Positions 53,871-62,564 of a stretch of 64,000 nucleotides of DNA are shown here, piece by piece. Below the pieces are notes generated by a model. That model ran no database searches. It was given only the letters and a program-made list of their open reading frames with translations, and was not told the DNA's origin. This DNA comes from Candidatus Ruminimicrobiellum bubulum. Lineage in GTDB: Bacteria; Elusimicrobiota; Endomicrobiia; Endomicrobiales; Endomicrobiaceae. The DNA lies in NCBI GenBank assembly GCA_017651625.1, contig JAGCCP010000055.1, forward strand, positions 1 through 64,000, in the 5' to 3' direction. How positions within the stretch are numbered: the first letter of the stretch is position 1; the number at the start of each line of letters is the position of its first letter. Position numbers and translations under genes: made by a program.

Positions 53871-55463
53871 ATGTTACATACAGAAAAAAGTAATCCTGTA
53901 ATTATATCTTTTGCCTTATCTGCTGTGATGGTGATTTCCATACTTTCAAAATTTTCTTTTATTTTTCCTATTCAGGTTGCTATTTTTTTATTTGTATTAC
54001 TGTTGTTTTTTTACTTGGTAAATACAAATAAATTTAACTTTAACTTTTACATTATATCGTTAATTCTTTTTCTTGTAACTTGTTGTTTATCTTACATAAA
54101 CGCGGATTTTAAAGTGAATGTCAGAGATTATCTTGTAATTTTAAGTTCCGCACTTATGGCCGGTTTTTCTTTTTCCTTTTTGTCCGTAGAGTGGAAAAAG
54201 AAAGTACTGTTTGTCCCGTTATTTATTTCGTTGTGGTTGGCAATGATATTATTTACAAGATTTGTTACCAATCCTCAAGGCTTTTTTTATGGTGATAATT
54301 TCTATGAAACTATGGCTTTAAATATAAATATTATTGCCGGATTTTTAGCTTTAGTTTATCCTTTATTTTTTATTTTTATTAAAGAAAAAAAGAATACAAA
54401 AGTTTATGTAGCAATGATGATTTTTGTATTATTTGCAATATTTCTTACCAAATGCAGGATAGTTGTTCTTCTATCAACAATTTCCACAATTATATTTTTG
54501 TTTGAGTATCGAAAAAATAAATTCATTAAAGTTTTAATTGTATTATCGATATTGTTACTGATATCGGGTATAGGATATTTTTCTTTTTTAAAGGCAGCTT
54601 CAAACAGTGTTGCCGATAGAATTGTATGGTGGAAAACAGCATATTTGATATTTAAAGAAAATATGTTTTTTGGGTGCGGTTTAGGAAACTATATGACACT
54701 TTTCAAAACTTTTAGACCTGAACTTGTAGTAAATACGTTATATACTCATAATATATTTTTAGAGTTATTGGCAGAAGTGGGAATAGTCGGATTGTTTGGC
54801 TTTGTTGTATTGTTAGTTTCTTTTTATAAAAGATTTGTAGAAAATATACTAAAAGGGGAAGATAAAAGTTTTTATATTTATATAGCAATAAGTGTAACTT
54901 CTTTTATTGTAATTAATTTTGTCGATTATAATTTTTTTGTTCCTGCAAATATGATATTCTTTTTTATAATTTTTTCTTCGATGTTTCATGTTGAAAATAA
55001 AGGAAGGGAAAAAATAAAAATTAATTCGTACATATGTTTAGCTGTTTATGTCGCAATAGTTATTTTACTTGCAAGACCGATAATAGCAAATAATTATTAT
55101 AAAAAGGGGATAGGTTTTTATGTTTCCGGATATTATAAAGTGGCTATAGAAGAATTTAATAAAGCAATAAAATTTGATAAAAATAATCCTGAATATTATG
55201 CACAGGTTTCTCGTTCATATTTTGCTCTTTACGATAAAGAAAGAAACGAAAAGGGACAGGTATATGCAGATAAATCAATTGAGTATATGCAAAAAGCCAT
55301 AAAGTTAAATAAGTATGCAGCACAATTAAGAGCTTCTTTGGCAGCAGTTTATTGGAATAACGGAAAGAAAGAAGAAGCATTGGAAGCCATACAAGAAGCA
55401 ATGAAGTATGATAAGTATGATCCTTATTACGAGGAATATTATTATCAAATAAAAAATTCTTAA
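53871..55463 (+). CDS. O-antigen ligase-like membrane protein with C-terminal TPR
   Basis: 530 residues. About ten to twelve hydrophobic segments are followed by a periplasmic loop of the Wzy_C type: VWWKTAYLIFKENMFFGCG, LGNYMTLFKTFRPE and TLYTHNIFLELLAEVGIVG, the conserved RxxLW...G.G...H...LE pattern. Residues about 410-525 form two to three TPR-like helical pairs (AIEEFNKAIKFDKNNPEYYA, AIKLNKYAAQLRASLAAVYW). It should ligate or polymerise lipid-linked glycans, or glycosylate protein such as pilin, given the pil genes next to it. Confidence 0.8.
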   Translation: MLHTEKSNPVIISFALSAVMVISILSKFSFIFPIQVAIFLFVLLLFFYLVNTNKFNFNFYIISLILFLVTCCLSYINADFKVNVRDYLVILSSALMAGFSFSFLSVEWKKKVLFVPLFISLWLAMILFTRFVTNPQGFFYGDNFYETMALNINIIAGFLALVYPLFFIFIKEKKNTKVYVAMMIFVLFAIFLTKCRIVVLLSTISTIIFLFEYRKNKFIKVLIVLSILLLISGIGYFSFLKAASNSVADRIVWWKTAYLIFKENMFFGCGLGNYMTLFKTFRPELVVNTLYTHNIFLELLAEVGIVGLFGFVVLLVSFYKRFVENILKGEDKSFYIYIAISVTSFIVINFVDYNFFVPANMIFFFIIFSSMFHVENKGREKIKINSYICLAVYVAIVILLARPIIANNYYKKGIGFYVSGYYKVAIEEFNKAIKFDKNNPEYYAQVSRSYFALYDKERNEKGQVYADKSIEYMQKAIKLNKYAAQLRASLAAVYWNNGKKEEALEAIQEAMKYDKYDPYYEEYYYQIKNS

Positions 55464-55475
55464 AGGACTAATATC

Positions 55476-56489
55476 ATAAAAAAACATGTTTTTAAAATTA
55501 TCATAGGTTGTTTAGTAAGTTTACTGTTAATATATCTGTGTGTCAGAAACATAGATTTTAAACAGTCCGTTTCTTTACTTAAAAATGCGGACATTTCATT
55601 AATAGTGATAGGTGTTATTATATATGTTTGTTCTTATCTCGTCAGAGGATTTAGATGGGATTATATCCTTGCACCATTAAAGAAAATGAAAATATTCCAA
55701 AGTTTTTTTTATTTGGTGTTCGGCTTTTTTATGAATAATATTTTGCCGTTAAGATTGGGTGAATTTGTAAGGGCCATCGTTGCCGGGAAAAAATTGGAAA
55801 TATCGAGAAGCGGAGTGTTTGCAACAATCGTTGTTGAAAGGTTAATGGATATTATAATTTTTATAATTTCTTTTTTCCTGATAGCGATGTTTGTTCCTAA
55901 TATTCCTAATTGGTTACAAAAATCTTTTATTTTATGCGCGATAATTTTCGGTTTGATGTTTGTTGTTTTGTTCTTCATGTCCAAAGATGAAGACAAATTT
56001 TTAAAGTTATTATATAAATTCCATTTGCCGTCAAAGATTAATGAAATAATAAAAGCTCTTTTTCTAAAATTTGCAAGCGGTTTGAAATTTTTTCAAAACA
56101 AGAAATTGTTTTTTATTGTTTTTATCACTTCGATTGTTGTGTGGATAATAGAAGCTTATGCATATAAAACTTTATTTGCCGCATTTGGCTTGAACGTAAC
56201 GGCGATACAATGCTTGTTCGTTATAGTAACGACGGGCATTGCAACAATGTTGCCTACGGCGCCCGGTTTTATCGGCGCAATAGAAAGTGTCGGGATGGTT
56301 ACATTGGGAATATTCGGTGTGGAAGAAACAACAGCATTTACCGCTATGGCAGCAACACATTTTATAGAAATGATGGCTGTTTATGCTTTAGGTATAATGG
56401 GTATGATAAAAGAAAGAATTTCTTTTTCTGATTTGTTTAGTTTTGCATTAAAACAACATCCTGAAACAGAGGAACAAAATGGAAAATAA
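55476..56489 (+). CDS. Lysylphosphatidylglycerol synthase TM-region/flippase-like membrane protein, probable ATA start
   Basis: The frame is open back to the preceding stop, and the first canonical start is a GTG at 55605. Residues upstream of that GTG (KKHVFKIIIGCLVSLLLIYL, NIDFKQSVSLLKNADISLIV) have the pattern of the family N-terminus, so translation should begin near 55476. There ATA AAA AAA CAT follows an AAAGGA SD with 8-nt spacing; ATC at 55473 is the other candidate. From ATA the protein has 337 residues. Visible family features: YLVRGFRWDYIL, FFMNNILPLRLGEFVRAI, TIVVERLMDIIIF and TMLPTAPGFIGAIE. Members are predicted flippases or glycolipid/lysyl-lipid translocators. It overlaps the GT2 by 11 nt. 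Confidence 0.82.
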   Translation: MKKHVFKIIIGCLVSLLLIYLCVRNIDFKQSVSLLKNADISLIVIGVIIYVCSYLVRGFRWDYILAPLKKMKIFQSFFYLVFGFFMNNILPLRLGEFVRAIVAGKKLEISRSGVFATIVVERLMDIIIFIISFFLIAMFVPNIPNWLQKSFILCAIIFGLMFVVLFFMSKDEDKFLKLLYKFHLPSKINEIIKALFLKFASGLKFFQNKKLFFIVFITSIVVWIIEAYAYKTLFAAFGLNVTAIQCLFVIVTTGIATMLPTAPGFIGAIESVGMVTLGIFGVEETTAFTAMAATHFIEMMAVYALGIMGMIKERISFSDLFSFALKQHPETEEQNGK

Positions 56490-57231
56490 AAAAAACAAAG
56501 TTGTTGTAGTTATGCCGGCATATAATGCCGCACAAACTTTAAAGCAAACTTTAAATGCTATTCCTAAAGGATCTTGTGATGAAGTGTTGGTCGTTGACGA
56601 TAATTCAAGTGATGATACTGTTCAAGTAGCAAAAGAGTTAGGTTTAAAAGTTATAAAGCATGATAAAAATATGGGGTATGGCGCAAACCAAAAAACTTGT
56701 TATAAAACCGCACTTGAAATGGGTGCGGATGTTATCGTTATGGTTCATCCCGACTATCAATATGATCCTCGTCTTGTTCCTTTTTTGGCGGGATTAATCG
56801 AGCAAGATATTTGCGATGTTATGTTTGCAAACAGAATAAGAACAAGAAAAGAAGCATTAAAAGGCGGTATGCCTTTTTATAAATATTTTTTTAACAGATG
56901 TTTAACGATACTTGAAAATGTTGTTTTAGGTCTTAATTTAGGTGAATATCATACGGGATACAGAGCATATTCCAGAAAAGTTTTGGAAACTATAAATTTT
57001 GAAGCAAATTCCGACGATTTCGTTTTTGATCAACATATAGTTGTTCAAATGGCTTTGGCAGGTTTTAGAATAGGGGATATTCCTGTTCCTACAAAATATT
57101 TTGCAGAAGCATCGTCTATAAATTTTAAAAGAAGTGTAGAGTATGGTCTTGGAATATTGTGGATATTGGTAAAATATATACTACACAAATGGAATATAGT
57201 AAAATATAAACAATTTGAAATTAAAAAGTAG
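56479..57231 (+). CDS. Glycosyltransferase family 2 (polyprenyl-phosphate sugar synthase-like)
   Basis: 250 residues in a GT-A fold: VVVMPAYNAAQTLKQTLNAI, EVLVVDDNSSDDT with the donor aspartates, GYGANQKTCYKTALEMGAD and VMVHPDYQYDP as the DxD equivalent. A C-terminal GYRAYSRKVLETINFEANSDDFVFDQ segment resembles dolichol/undecaprenyl-phosphate mannose synthases. It has no membrane helix of its own; the upstream membrane protein (coupled by 11-nt overlap) could move the product. Family GT2 is certain; the sugar is not. Confidence 0.88.
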   Translation: MENKKNKVVVVMPAYNAAQTLKQTLNAIPKGSCDEVLVVDDNSSDDTVQVAKELGLKVIKHDKNMGYGANQKTCYKTALEMGADVIVMVHPDYQYDPRLVPFLAGLIEQDICDVMFANRIRTRKEALKGGMPFYKYFFNRCLTILENVVLGLNLGEYHTGYRAYSRKVLETINFEANSDDFVFDQHIVVQMALAGFRIGDIPVPTKYFAEASSINFKRSVEYGLGILWILVKYILHKWNIVKYKQFEIKK

Positions 57232-57356
57232 TTTGTAGTTGGTGGTTTGTAGTTAGTAGTTTGTTGTAAACTATAAGCTCTAAGCTGTCGTTAATGTCGT
57301 TAAACTATAAACCATAAACTATAAGCTTTAAGCTAAAAATCGCAAAGCGATTTTTA
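57232..57356. repeat. Composite repeat ahead of the isocitrate/isopropylmalate dehydrogenase-family gene (modules A, B and palindrome)
   Basis: From the end of the GT2 gene: GTTTGTAGTTGGTGGTTTG (A), then AAACTATAAGCTCTAAGC (B), GTCGTTAATGTCGTT, a second B tract, and the palindrome AAAAATCGC-AAA-GCGATTTTT (57335-57355). The palindrome ends 10 nt before the dehydrogenase ATG. No coding capacity. Confidence 0.8.
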
Positions 57357-57365
57357 AAGGAGAAA

Positions 57366-58427
57366 ATGATGGCTTACAAAATTACTTTAGTCAGAGGAGA
57401 TGGAACAGGTCCGGAACTTACGGAAGTTACGGCAAAAGTTATAGAAGCAACCGGTGTAAAAATAGATTGGGAAGTTATGGAAGCCGGTGTAGATATTATG
57501 GAAAAGGAAGGAACTCCTTTACCGGATAAAACATTACAATCAATAGCAAAAAATAAGATAGCATTGAAAGGTCCTATAACAACACCTATCGGAACAGGTT
57601 TCCGTTCTGTAAATGTTGCTATAAGAAAAGAACTTGATCTTTTCACATGTTTAAGACCATGCAAAAGTTATGTCGGAGTAAAATCAAGATTTTCCGATAT
57701 AGATTTGGTAGTTGTTAGAGAAAATACGGAAGATTTATATGCCGGTGTAGAATTTCCGGAAAGAACTGATGAGGCAAACAAAATTATTGAACTTTCTAAA
57801 GGTAAAATCAGACCAGAATCTTCAATATCAATAAAATCTTTTTCGGAATTCGGTTGTGAAAGAATAGTAAGATTTGCTTTTGATTATGCAGTAAAAAACA
57901 GCAGAAAAAAAGTTACTGCAGTTGCTAAAGCAAACATAATGAAATGTACCGACGGTATGTTTTACAGAGTAGCAAGAGAAGTTGCGAAAGATTATGAAGG
58001 TAAAATAGAATATGAAGAAAGATTAATAGACAATATGTGTATGCAACTTGTTCAAAAACCTGAACTTTACGATGTTATAGTTTTGCCTAACCTCTACGGA
58101 GATATCTTATCTGATTTGTGTGCAGGTTTGGTTGGCGGACTCGGTGTTGCTCCTGGAGCAAATTTAGGTAAAGATTGTGCAGTATTCGAAGCTGTTCACG
58201 GTTCTGCACCGAAATATAAAGGATTGAACAAAGTTAATCCTATGGCTCTTATTTTATCCGGAAAAATGATGCTTGATTATTTAGGTGAATTTGATGCCGC
58301 AAAAAGATTGGATAAAGCTGTTGCCGAAGTTGTTGCCGAGAAGAAGTTTGTTACTTACGATTTAGGCGGAACCGCAGGCACAAAAGAAATGGGACAAGCC
58401 ATAATCGATAGAATAAAAAATTCATAA
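57366..58427 (+). CDS. Isocitrate/isopropylmalate dehydrogenase-family protein (probably NAD isocitrate dehydrogenase)
   Basis: 353 residues. Two adjacent starts exist; the ATG at 57366 is used after AAAGGAG, with 57369 close behind. Features: [14 protein letters not shown], the substrate loop [55 protein letters not shown], catalytic [13 protein letters not shown] and the Mg-binding [12 protein letters not shown], then [16 protein letters not shown] for the cofactor. ENTEDLYAG favours isocitrate over isopropylmalate. A homoisocitrate-type enzyme cannot be excluded. Ends at a strong terminator. Confidence 0.88.
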   Translation: MMAYKITLVRGDGTGPELTEVTAKVIEATGVKIDWEVMEAGVDIMEKEGTPLPDKTLQSIAKNKIALKGPITTPIGTGFRSVNVAIRKELDLFTCLRPCKSYVGVKSRFSDIDLVVVRENTEDLYAGVEFPERTDEANKIIELSKGKIRPESSISIKSFSEFGCERIVRFAFDYAVKNSRKKVTAVAKANIMKCTDGMFYRVAREVAKDYEGKIEYEERLIDNMCMQLVQKPELYDVIVLPNLYGDILSDLCAGLVGGLGVAPGANLGKDCAVFEAVHGSAPKYKGLNKVNPMALILSGKMMLDYLGEFDAAKRLDKAVAEVVAEKKFVTYDLGGTAGTKEMGQAIIDRIKNS

Positions 58428-58444
58428 AAAAAAGTATATAACCG

Positions 58445-58481
58445 AAAACGGAGAGATATTAAAAATCTCTCCGTTTTTATG
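58445..58481 (+). terminator. Intrinsic terminator after the dehydrogenase-family gene
   Basis: A perfect 13-bp stem (58445-58457 with 58465-58477), 7-nt loop, T-tract. It isolates the ackA unit from the dehydrogenase-family gene. Confidence 0.92.
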
Positions 58482-58483
58482 TT

Positions 58484-58511
58484 TTGTATAAAAATTTTAA
58501 TTTTGTATAAT
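58484..58511 (+). promoter_or_regulatory. Promoter for ackA
   Basis: TTGTAT (58484-58489), 16-nt spacer, TATAAT (58506-58511), directly after the terminator. The leader would be about 125 nt and would run through the intergenic repeat and its palindrome. Confidence 0.6.
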
Positions 58512-58523
58512 ACGAATATTCGT

Positions 58524-58629
58524 TTTGTAGTTGGTGGTTTGTGGTTTTTAGTTTGTGGTTGGTAGTTGCCGTTTCCAATCCTCCAATCTTCCAATCTTCA
58601 AATCTTCAAAAAAATACGAAGTATTTTTT
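58524..58629. repeat. Composite repeat ahead of ackA (modules A, C and palindrome)
   Basis: TTGTAGTTGGTGGTTTGTGG (A), then TCCAATCCTCCAATCTTCCA-type tracts (C), then the palindrome AAAAAATAC-GAA-GTATTTTTT (58609-58629), which ends 13 nt before the ackA ATG. The frame upstream of ackA is open through it, but that is repeat-encoded. Confidence 0.8.
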
Positions 58630-58642
58630 CAGGGGGAAGAAA

Positions 58643-59854
58643 ATGAAAGTTTTAGTAGTAAATTGTGGTTCATCGTCAGTAAAATATTCGTTGTTCGATA
58701 TGGAAAAAGAACAAAAAATTGCTTGGGGACTTGTAGAATGTATAGGTCTTGAGGAAGCTTTTTATAAAAGACAAACAATAACCGTTCCGCAGGTAAAAAC
58801 AGCTTGTAAAGTTGCAAACCATTTTGAAGCCGTTCAAATAATAATAAAAGATTTGTTAGATGAAAAAACAGGCAGTATAAAAGATATAAAAGAAATTGCG
58901 GTTGTAGGTCACAGAGTAGTTCACGGCGGTTATAAATTTTCAAAACCTGTATTGGTAGATGAACAGGTAAAGAAAGATTTGAAGGAATGTTATTCAATCG
59001 CTCCTTTACATACACCTCATCACTATGCAGGTATAGAAGCTGTTGAAAAAATGTTGCCCGGTATACCTTCAGTATTGGTATTTGATACGGCATTTCATCA
59101 AACAATGCCGGATTATGCATACAGATATGCAATACCGAGTGAATACTATGAACAAGATCATGTAAGAAGATATGGTATGCACGGAACATCACATAAATAT
59201 GTAACACAAAAAGCAGCTGCAATGTTAAATATTCCTGTAGATAAAGTAAATCTTATCACTTGTCACTTAGGTAACGGAAGTTCTATTACGGCAATTAAAA
59301 ACGGTAAAGTTATAGACACTTCTATGGGATTTACACCTTTGGCAGGTCTTGTTATGGGAACAAGATGTGGAGATATAGATCCTGCCGTTATCGTTCACAT
59401 ATTGGCAAAGTATCCTAAAATGACATCCGATGAATTAAACAATCTTTTGAATAAACAAAGCGGTGTTGCTGCAGTTTCAGGCATTGCCGGCGGGGATATG
59501 AGAGAAGTTGAAGATGCAATGATTGCAGGAAACAAAAAAGCAGAACTTGCATTTAACATGTTATGCTACAGCGGTAAAAAATATTTATGTGCATATTACG
59601 GAATATTGAACGGAATAGATGGTATAGTATTTACTGCAGGTATAGGTGAAAATTCTCCGTTAACAAGAGAAAAAATGTGCGAAGGATTAGATAATTTAGG
59701 TATTAAAATAGATAAAGCGTTAAACGAACCCAGAAGCAGCAAAGAAAGATTTATTTCAGCAGCGGATTCAAAAATAAAAGTTATGGTTATACCGACAAAT
59801 GAAGAATTGATGATAGCAAGAGAATCTGTTGAAGTGTTAAACGAAAATAAGTAA
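58643..59854 (+). CDS. ackA: Acetate kinase
   Basis: 403 residues from the ATG at 58643 (GGGGGAAG SD). Motifs: [17 protein letters not shown] (start of the ASKHA fold), [10 protein letters not shown] (acetate-site His), [14 protein letters not shown]-like [55 protein letters not shown]-like [14 protein letters not shown]. Interconverts acetyl phosphate + ADP and acetate + ATP. No pta gene is adjacent, which would be expected in many anaerobes. A tRNA gene follows 13 nt after the stop. Confidence 0.97.
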   Translation: MKVLVVNCGSSSVKYSLFDMEKEQKIAWGLVECIGLEEAFYKRQTITVPQVKTACKVANHFEAVQIIIKDLLDEKTGSIKDIKEIAVVGHRVVHGGYKFSKPVLVDEQVKKDLKECYSIAPLHTPHHYAGIEAVEKMLPGIPSVLVFDTAFHQTMPDYAYRYAIPSEYYEQDHVRRYGMHGTSHKYVTQKAAAMLNIPVDKVNLITCHLGNGSSITAIKNGKVIDTSMGFTPLAGLVMGTRCGDIDPAVIVHILAKYPKMTSDELNNLLNKQSGVAAVSGIAGGDMREVEDAMIAGNKKAELAFNMLCYSGKKYLCAYYGILNGIDGIVFTAGIGENSPLTREKMCEGLDNLGIKIDKALNEPRSSKERFISAADSKIKVMVIPTNEELMIARESVEVLNENK

Positions 59855-59857
59855 AAT
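59829..59857 (+). promoter_or_regulatory. Possible tRNA-Ala promoter inside the ackA 3' end
   Basis: TTGAAG (59829-59834), 17-nt spacer, TAAAAT (59852-59857); the tRNA begins 11 nt later. It lies within the last codons and stop of ackA, so the tRNA could be expressed independently. Confidence 0.55.
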
Positions 59858-59867
59858 ATAGAAAAAT

Positions 59868-59940
<73 letters not shown>

Positions 59941-60039
59941 TTTTTCTTTTTGTACACTTCGGTCGTAAAATACTTCGTTATAATTTAAAATCTGAAAATC
60001 CTTTGAATGTCAAGAACAAGGAAATGCAAAATCTTAAGG

Positions 60040-60146
60040 CCTTAAACATAAACCACGAAATCTAAACTATGAGCTATAAGCTCTGAGCTTCCGTTTCTGT
60101 CGTTTCCGATCTTCCAATCATCCAATCTTCAAATCTTCCGCCGTTT
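60040..60146. repeat. Composite repeat between tRNA-Ala and lysA (modules B and C)
   Basis: AAACATAAACCACGAAATCT, then ACTATGAGCTATAAGCTCTG (B), then TTCCGTTTCTGTCGTTTCCG, then CCAATCATCCAATCTTCAAA and TCTTCCGCCG (C). No palindrome of the GC-core class at its right end. The remaining 59941-60039 interval shows a T-rich tRNA tail and nothing else I can name. Confidence 0.75.
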
Positions 60147-60148
60147 TA

Positions 60149-60177
60149 TTGCCTTTTATCTTCTATTTTGGTATCAT
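60149..60177 (+). promoter_or_regulatory. Promoter for lysA-dapA-dapB
   Basis: TTGCCT (60149-60154), 17-nt spacer, TATCAT (60172-60177), immediately after the repeat. The lysA ATG is 44 nt further. No lysine riboswitch fits in so short a leader. Confidence 0.7.
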
Positions 60178-60221
60178 TTTAAGTTGAAATATTGGAGTAT
60201 AAGTAGGAGTGTTATAAAAAG

Positions 60222-61463
60222 ATGTTAAAGTATGTAAAAAATGAACTGTTTGTTGAAAAAGTTTCCGTATCAAAGTTGGCAAAAAAATATAGTACACCGC
60301 TTTATGTTTATTCTCAAGATAAATTGGAATCTAATTTCAATGCATACAAAGTAGGTTTTAAAGGTGTTGATAGTATAATTTGTTATGCAATGAAAGCAAA
60401 TTCAAATTCTTCCGTATTGAAATTATTAGCAAAGCTCGGTGCCGGAGCGGATATTGTTTCCGGTGGTGAACTTTACAGAGCATTAAAAGCAGGAATAAAT
60501 CCTCAGAAAATAGTTTATTCCGGTGTAGGTAAAACTTCGCAAGAAATAGAGTTTGCATTAAAGAGTAACATTTTAATGTTTAATATTGAATCTTTTGAAG
60601 AATTGGAAAAAATAAATCAAATAGCAGGTAAACTTAAAAAGAAAGCAAGAATTTCGTTTAGAGTTAATCCGAACGTTGATGCACATACACACAAATATAT
60701 AACAACAGGTAAAGAGGGAAATAAGTTCGGTATAAGATACGAAGATGCTTTTGATATTTATATGAAAGCATCAAAAATGAAAAATGTGGAAGTTGTAGGA
60801 GTAGATAGTCATATAGGTTCGCAAATTTTGGACGTATCACCGTTTAAATTGGCTGCCGAAAAAATATCCGCTTTGATAGATAAGTTGGAAGCTAACGGAA
60901 TAAAAATAAAATATATCGATATCGGTGGCGGTTTGGGAATAAAGTATAGCTCTACGGATAAACCTCAGAAACCGATAGATTTAAGAAAAATTATAATGCC
61001 GGTATACTCAAAATATAAAGGTAAAACAATAATTGTTGAACCGGGAAGAGCAATTGTAGGTGATACCGGAATATTAGTTGGTGAAGTTTTATATAGAAAG
61101 ACGTCAGGTACAAAAAATTTTATAATTACGAATTTAGCTATGAATGATTTGATAAGACCTGCATTGTATGAATCTTATCATAATGTTATACCTGTAAAAA
61201 AATCTTCGAATAAACATAAAATTGCAGATTTAGTTGGACCGGTATGTGAGTCCGGAGATTTTATAGCAAAAGACAGAAAACTTCCAGTATTTAAACAGGG
61301 TGATTTTGTCGCCGTAGAATGTGCGGGTGCTTATGGTAGGGCAATGGCTTCTCAGTATAATTCAAGACCAAGAGGAGCGGAAGTTTTGGTTAAAGGTTCA
61401 AAAGTTAAGGTAATAAGAAAAGCAGAAACAATACAAGATTTGATGTCTAAAGAAGTAAAATAA
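60222..61463 (+). CDS. lysA: Diaminopimelate decarboxylase
   Basis: 413 residues, fold-type III PLP enzyme. ICYAMKANSNSSVL holds the Schiff-base Lys58; RVNPNVDAHTHKYITTG, VGVDSHIGSQI and IDIGGGLGIKY (PLP phosphate-binding glycine loop) follow, and GPVCESGDFIAKDR carries the active-site Cys donated across the dimer. Decarboxylates meso-diaminopimelate to lysine. First gene of a lysA-dapA-dapB run separated by palindrome-containing gaps. The SD is distant and poor (AGTAGGAG 15 nt before the ATG). Confidence 0.96.
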   Translation: MLKYVKNELFVEKVSVSKLAKKYSTPLYVYSQDKLESNFNAYKVGFKGVDSIICYAMKANSNSSVLKLLAKLGAGADIVSGGELYRALKAGINPQKIVYSGVGKTSQEIEFALKSNILMFNIESFEELEKINQIAGKLKKKARISFRVNPNVDAHTHKYITTGKEGNKFGIRYEDAFDIYMKASKMKNVEVVGVDSHIGSQILDVSPFKLAAEKISALIDKLEANGIKIKYIDIGGGLGIKYSSTDKPQKPIDLRKIIMPVYSKYKGKTIIVEPGRAIVGDTGILVGEVLYRKTSGTKNFIITNLAMNDLIRPALYESYHNVIPVKKSSNKHKIADLVGPVCESGDFIAKDRKLPVFKQGDFVAVECAGAYGRAMASQYNSRPRGAEVLVKGSKVKVIRKAETIQDLMSKEVK

Positions 61464-61469
61464 GCAGTT

Positions 61470-61523
61470 AAAATATAAGCTTTCAGCTATAAACTGTAAG
61501 CTAAAAATTGTAAAGCAATTTTT
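61470..61523. repeat. Module B plus palindrome between lysA and dapA
   Basis: AATATAAGCTTTCAGCTATA and ACTGTAAGCT (B) followed by AAAAATTGT-AAA-GCAATTTTT (61503-61523, one wobble). It ends 11 nt before the dapA ATG, with an AAGGAG SD between. Confidence 0.75.
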
Positions 61524-61534
61524 AAGGAGAATTT

Positions 61535-62407
61535 ATGTTTTCAGGTAGTTTTACAGCAATCGTAACACCATTAAAAAACAACAAGGTTGATTTTGATGCA
61601 TACAAAAAAATAATTGATATGCAGATAGAGGCAGGAATTACCGGTATAGTTCCTTGCGGTTCTACCGGAGAATCTGCAACATTGTCACACGCTGAACACG
61701 ACGAAGTTATACAAAAAGCCGTAGAATTTTCAAAAGGTAAATTGAAAGTTATAGCAGGAACAGGTTCTAACTCAACGGCAGAAGCTATAAGATTATCAAA
61801 ACATGCTCAAGAAGTAGGTTGTGACGGAGTATTGTTGGTTGCTCCTTATTATAATAAACCCACACAGAAAGGATTATATCTTCATTACAAAGAAGTTGCA
61901 GACTCAATAAATATTCCGGTTGTTTTATACAATATCCAGGGAAGATCTGCAGTAAATATCGAGCCTAAAACAATAGCACAACTTGCAAAAGATTGTAAGA
62001 ATATTGTTGCTGTAAAGGAAGCATCAGGTTCTCTCGATCAAATGTCGCAAATAAGAGTTCTTGCTCCTGAAATGGATTTGATTTCCGGTGACGATGGATT
62101 AACAGTTCCTATAATGGCTATCGGCGGAACGGGAGTAATTTCAGTATTATCAAATATATGTCCAAAAGTTGTTGCAGATTTAGTTAATGCAATGTTAAAG
62201 AAAGATTTGGATAAAGCAAACGAAATTGCTTTTAAATGGTTGCCGTTGGTAAAAGCAATGTTTATAGAAACAAATCCTATTCCTGTAAAAGCAGCAATGG
62301 CTATGATGGGAATTTGTTCCGATGAAATGAGACTTCCTATGTGTTCTTTGTCGGATGAACATAAAGAAAGTTTAAGAAAAACATTAAAAAGCTACAATTT
62401 AATATAA
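61535..62407 (+). CDS. dapA: 4-hydroxy-tetrahydrodipicolinate synthase
   Basis: 290 residues, TIM-barrel class I aldolase. GSTGESATLSHAEH (substrate carboxylate loop), YYNKPTQKGLYLHY, Tyr133 in VLYNIQGRS and Lys161 in VAVKEASG, the Schiff-base lysine. NIQGRS differs from the usual NVPGRT at one residue. Condenses pyruvate with aspartate semialdehyde. The SD AAGGAG is strong. Confidence 0.95.
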   Translation: MFSGSFTAIVTPLKNNKVDFDAYKKIIDMQIEAGITGIVPCGSTGESATLSHAEHDEVIQKAVEFSKGKLKVIAGTGSNSTAEAIRLSKHAQEVGCDGVLLVAPYYNKPTQKGLYLHYKEVADSINIPVVLYNIQGRSAVNIEPKTIAQLAKDCKNIVAVKEASGSLDQMSQIRVLAPEMDLISGDDGLTVPIMAIGGTGVISVLSNICPKVVADLVNAMLKKDLDKANEIAFKWLPLVKAMFIETNPIPVKAAMAMMGICSDEMRLPMCSLSDEHKESLRKTLKSYNLI

Positions 62408-62560
62408 AAATGCTTAAAGCAATTTGGAAGAATAGAAGATTAGAAGAATAGAAGGATGGAAGGAAATAGGAAACTAAATAATAACAAAATTTGCGAAGCA
62501 AATTTTACAACTTAGCATCCAATCTTCAAATCTTCCAATCCTCCAATCTTCAAAGGAGTT
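62406..62560. repeat. Composite repeat between dapA and dapB
   Basis: 62426-62551 is the second clear copy of the 127-bp element at 42811-42937: AGAAGATT/AGAAGAAT tract, an ATAATAAC linker, the palindrome AAAATTTGC-GAA-GCAAATTTT (62486-62506), then CCAATCTTC tract. A weaker AAATGC/GCAATTT fold-back precedes it. The dapB SD (AAAGGAG) lies directly at the right edge. Confidence 0.85.
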
Positions 62561-62564
62561 CACT

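Noticed and set aside
58541-58642. In-frame 34-codon extension upstream of ackA
   Set aside because: It is encoded by repeat modules and the palindrome; the conserved protein begins at 58643 with a strong SD.
60178-60221. Lysine riboswitch before lysA
   Set aside because: The leader is about 40 nt, too short for an L-box.
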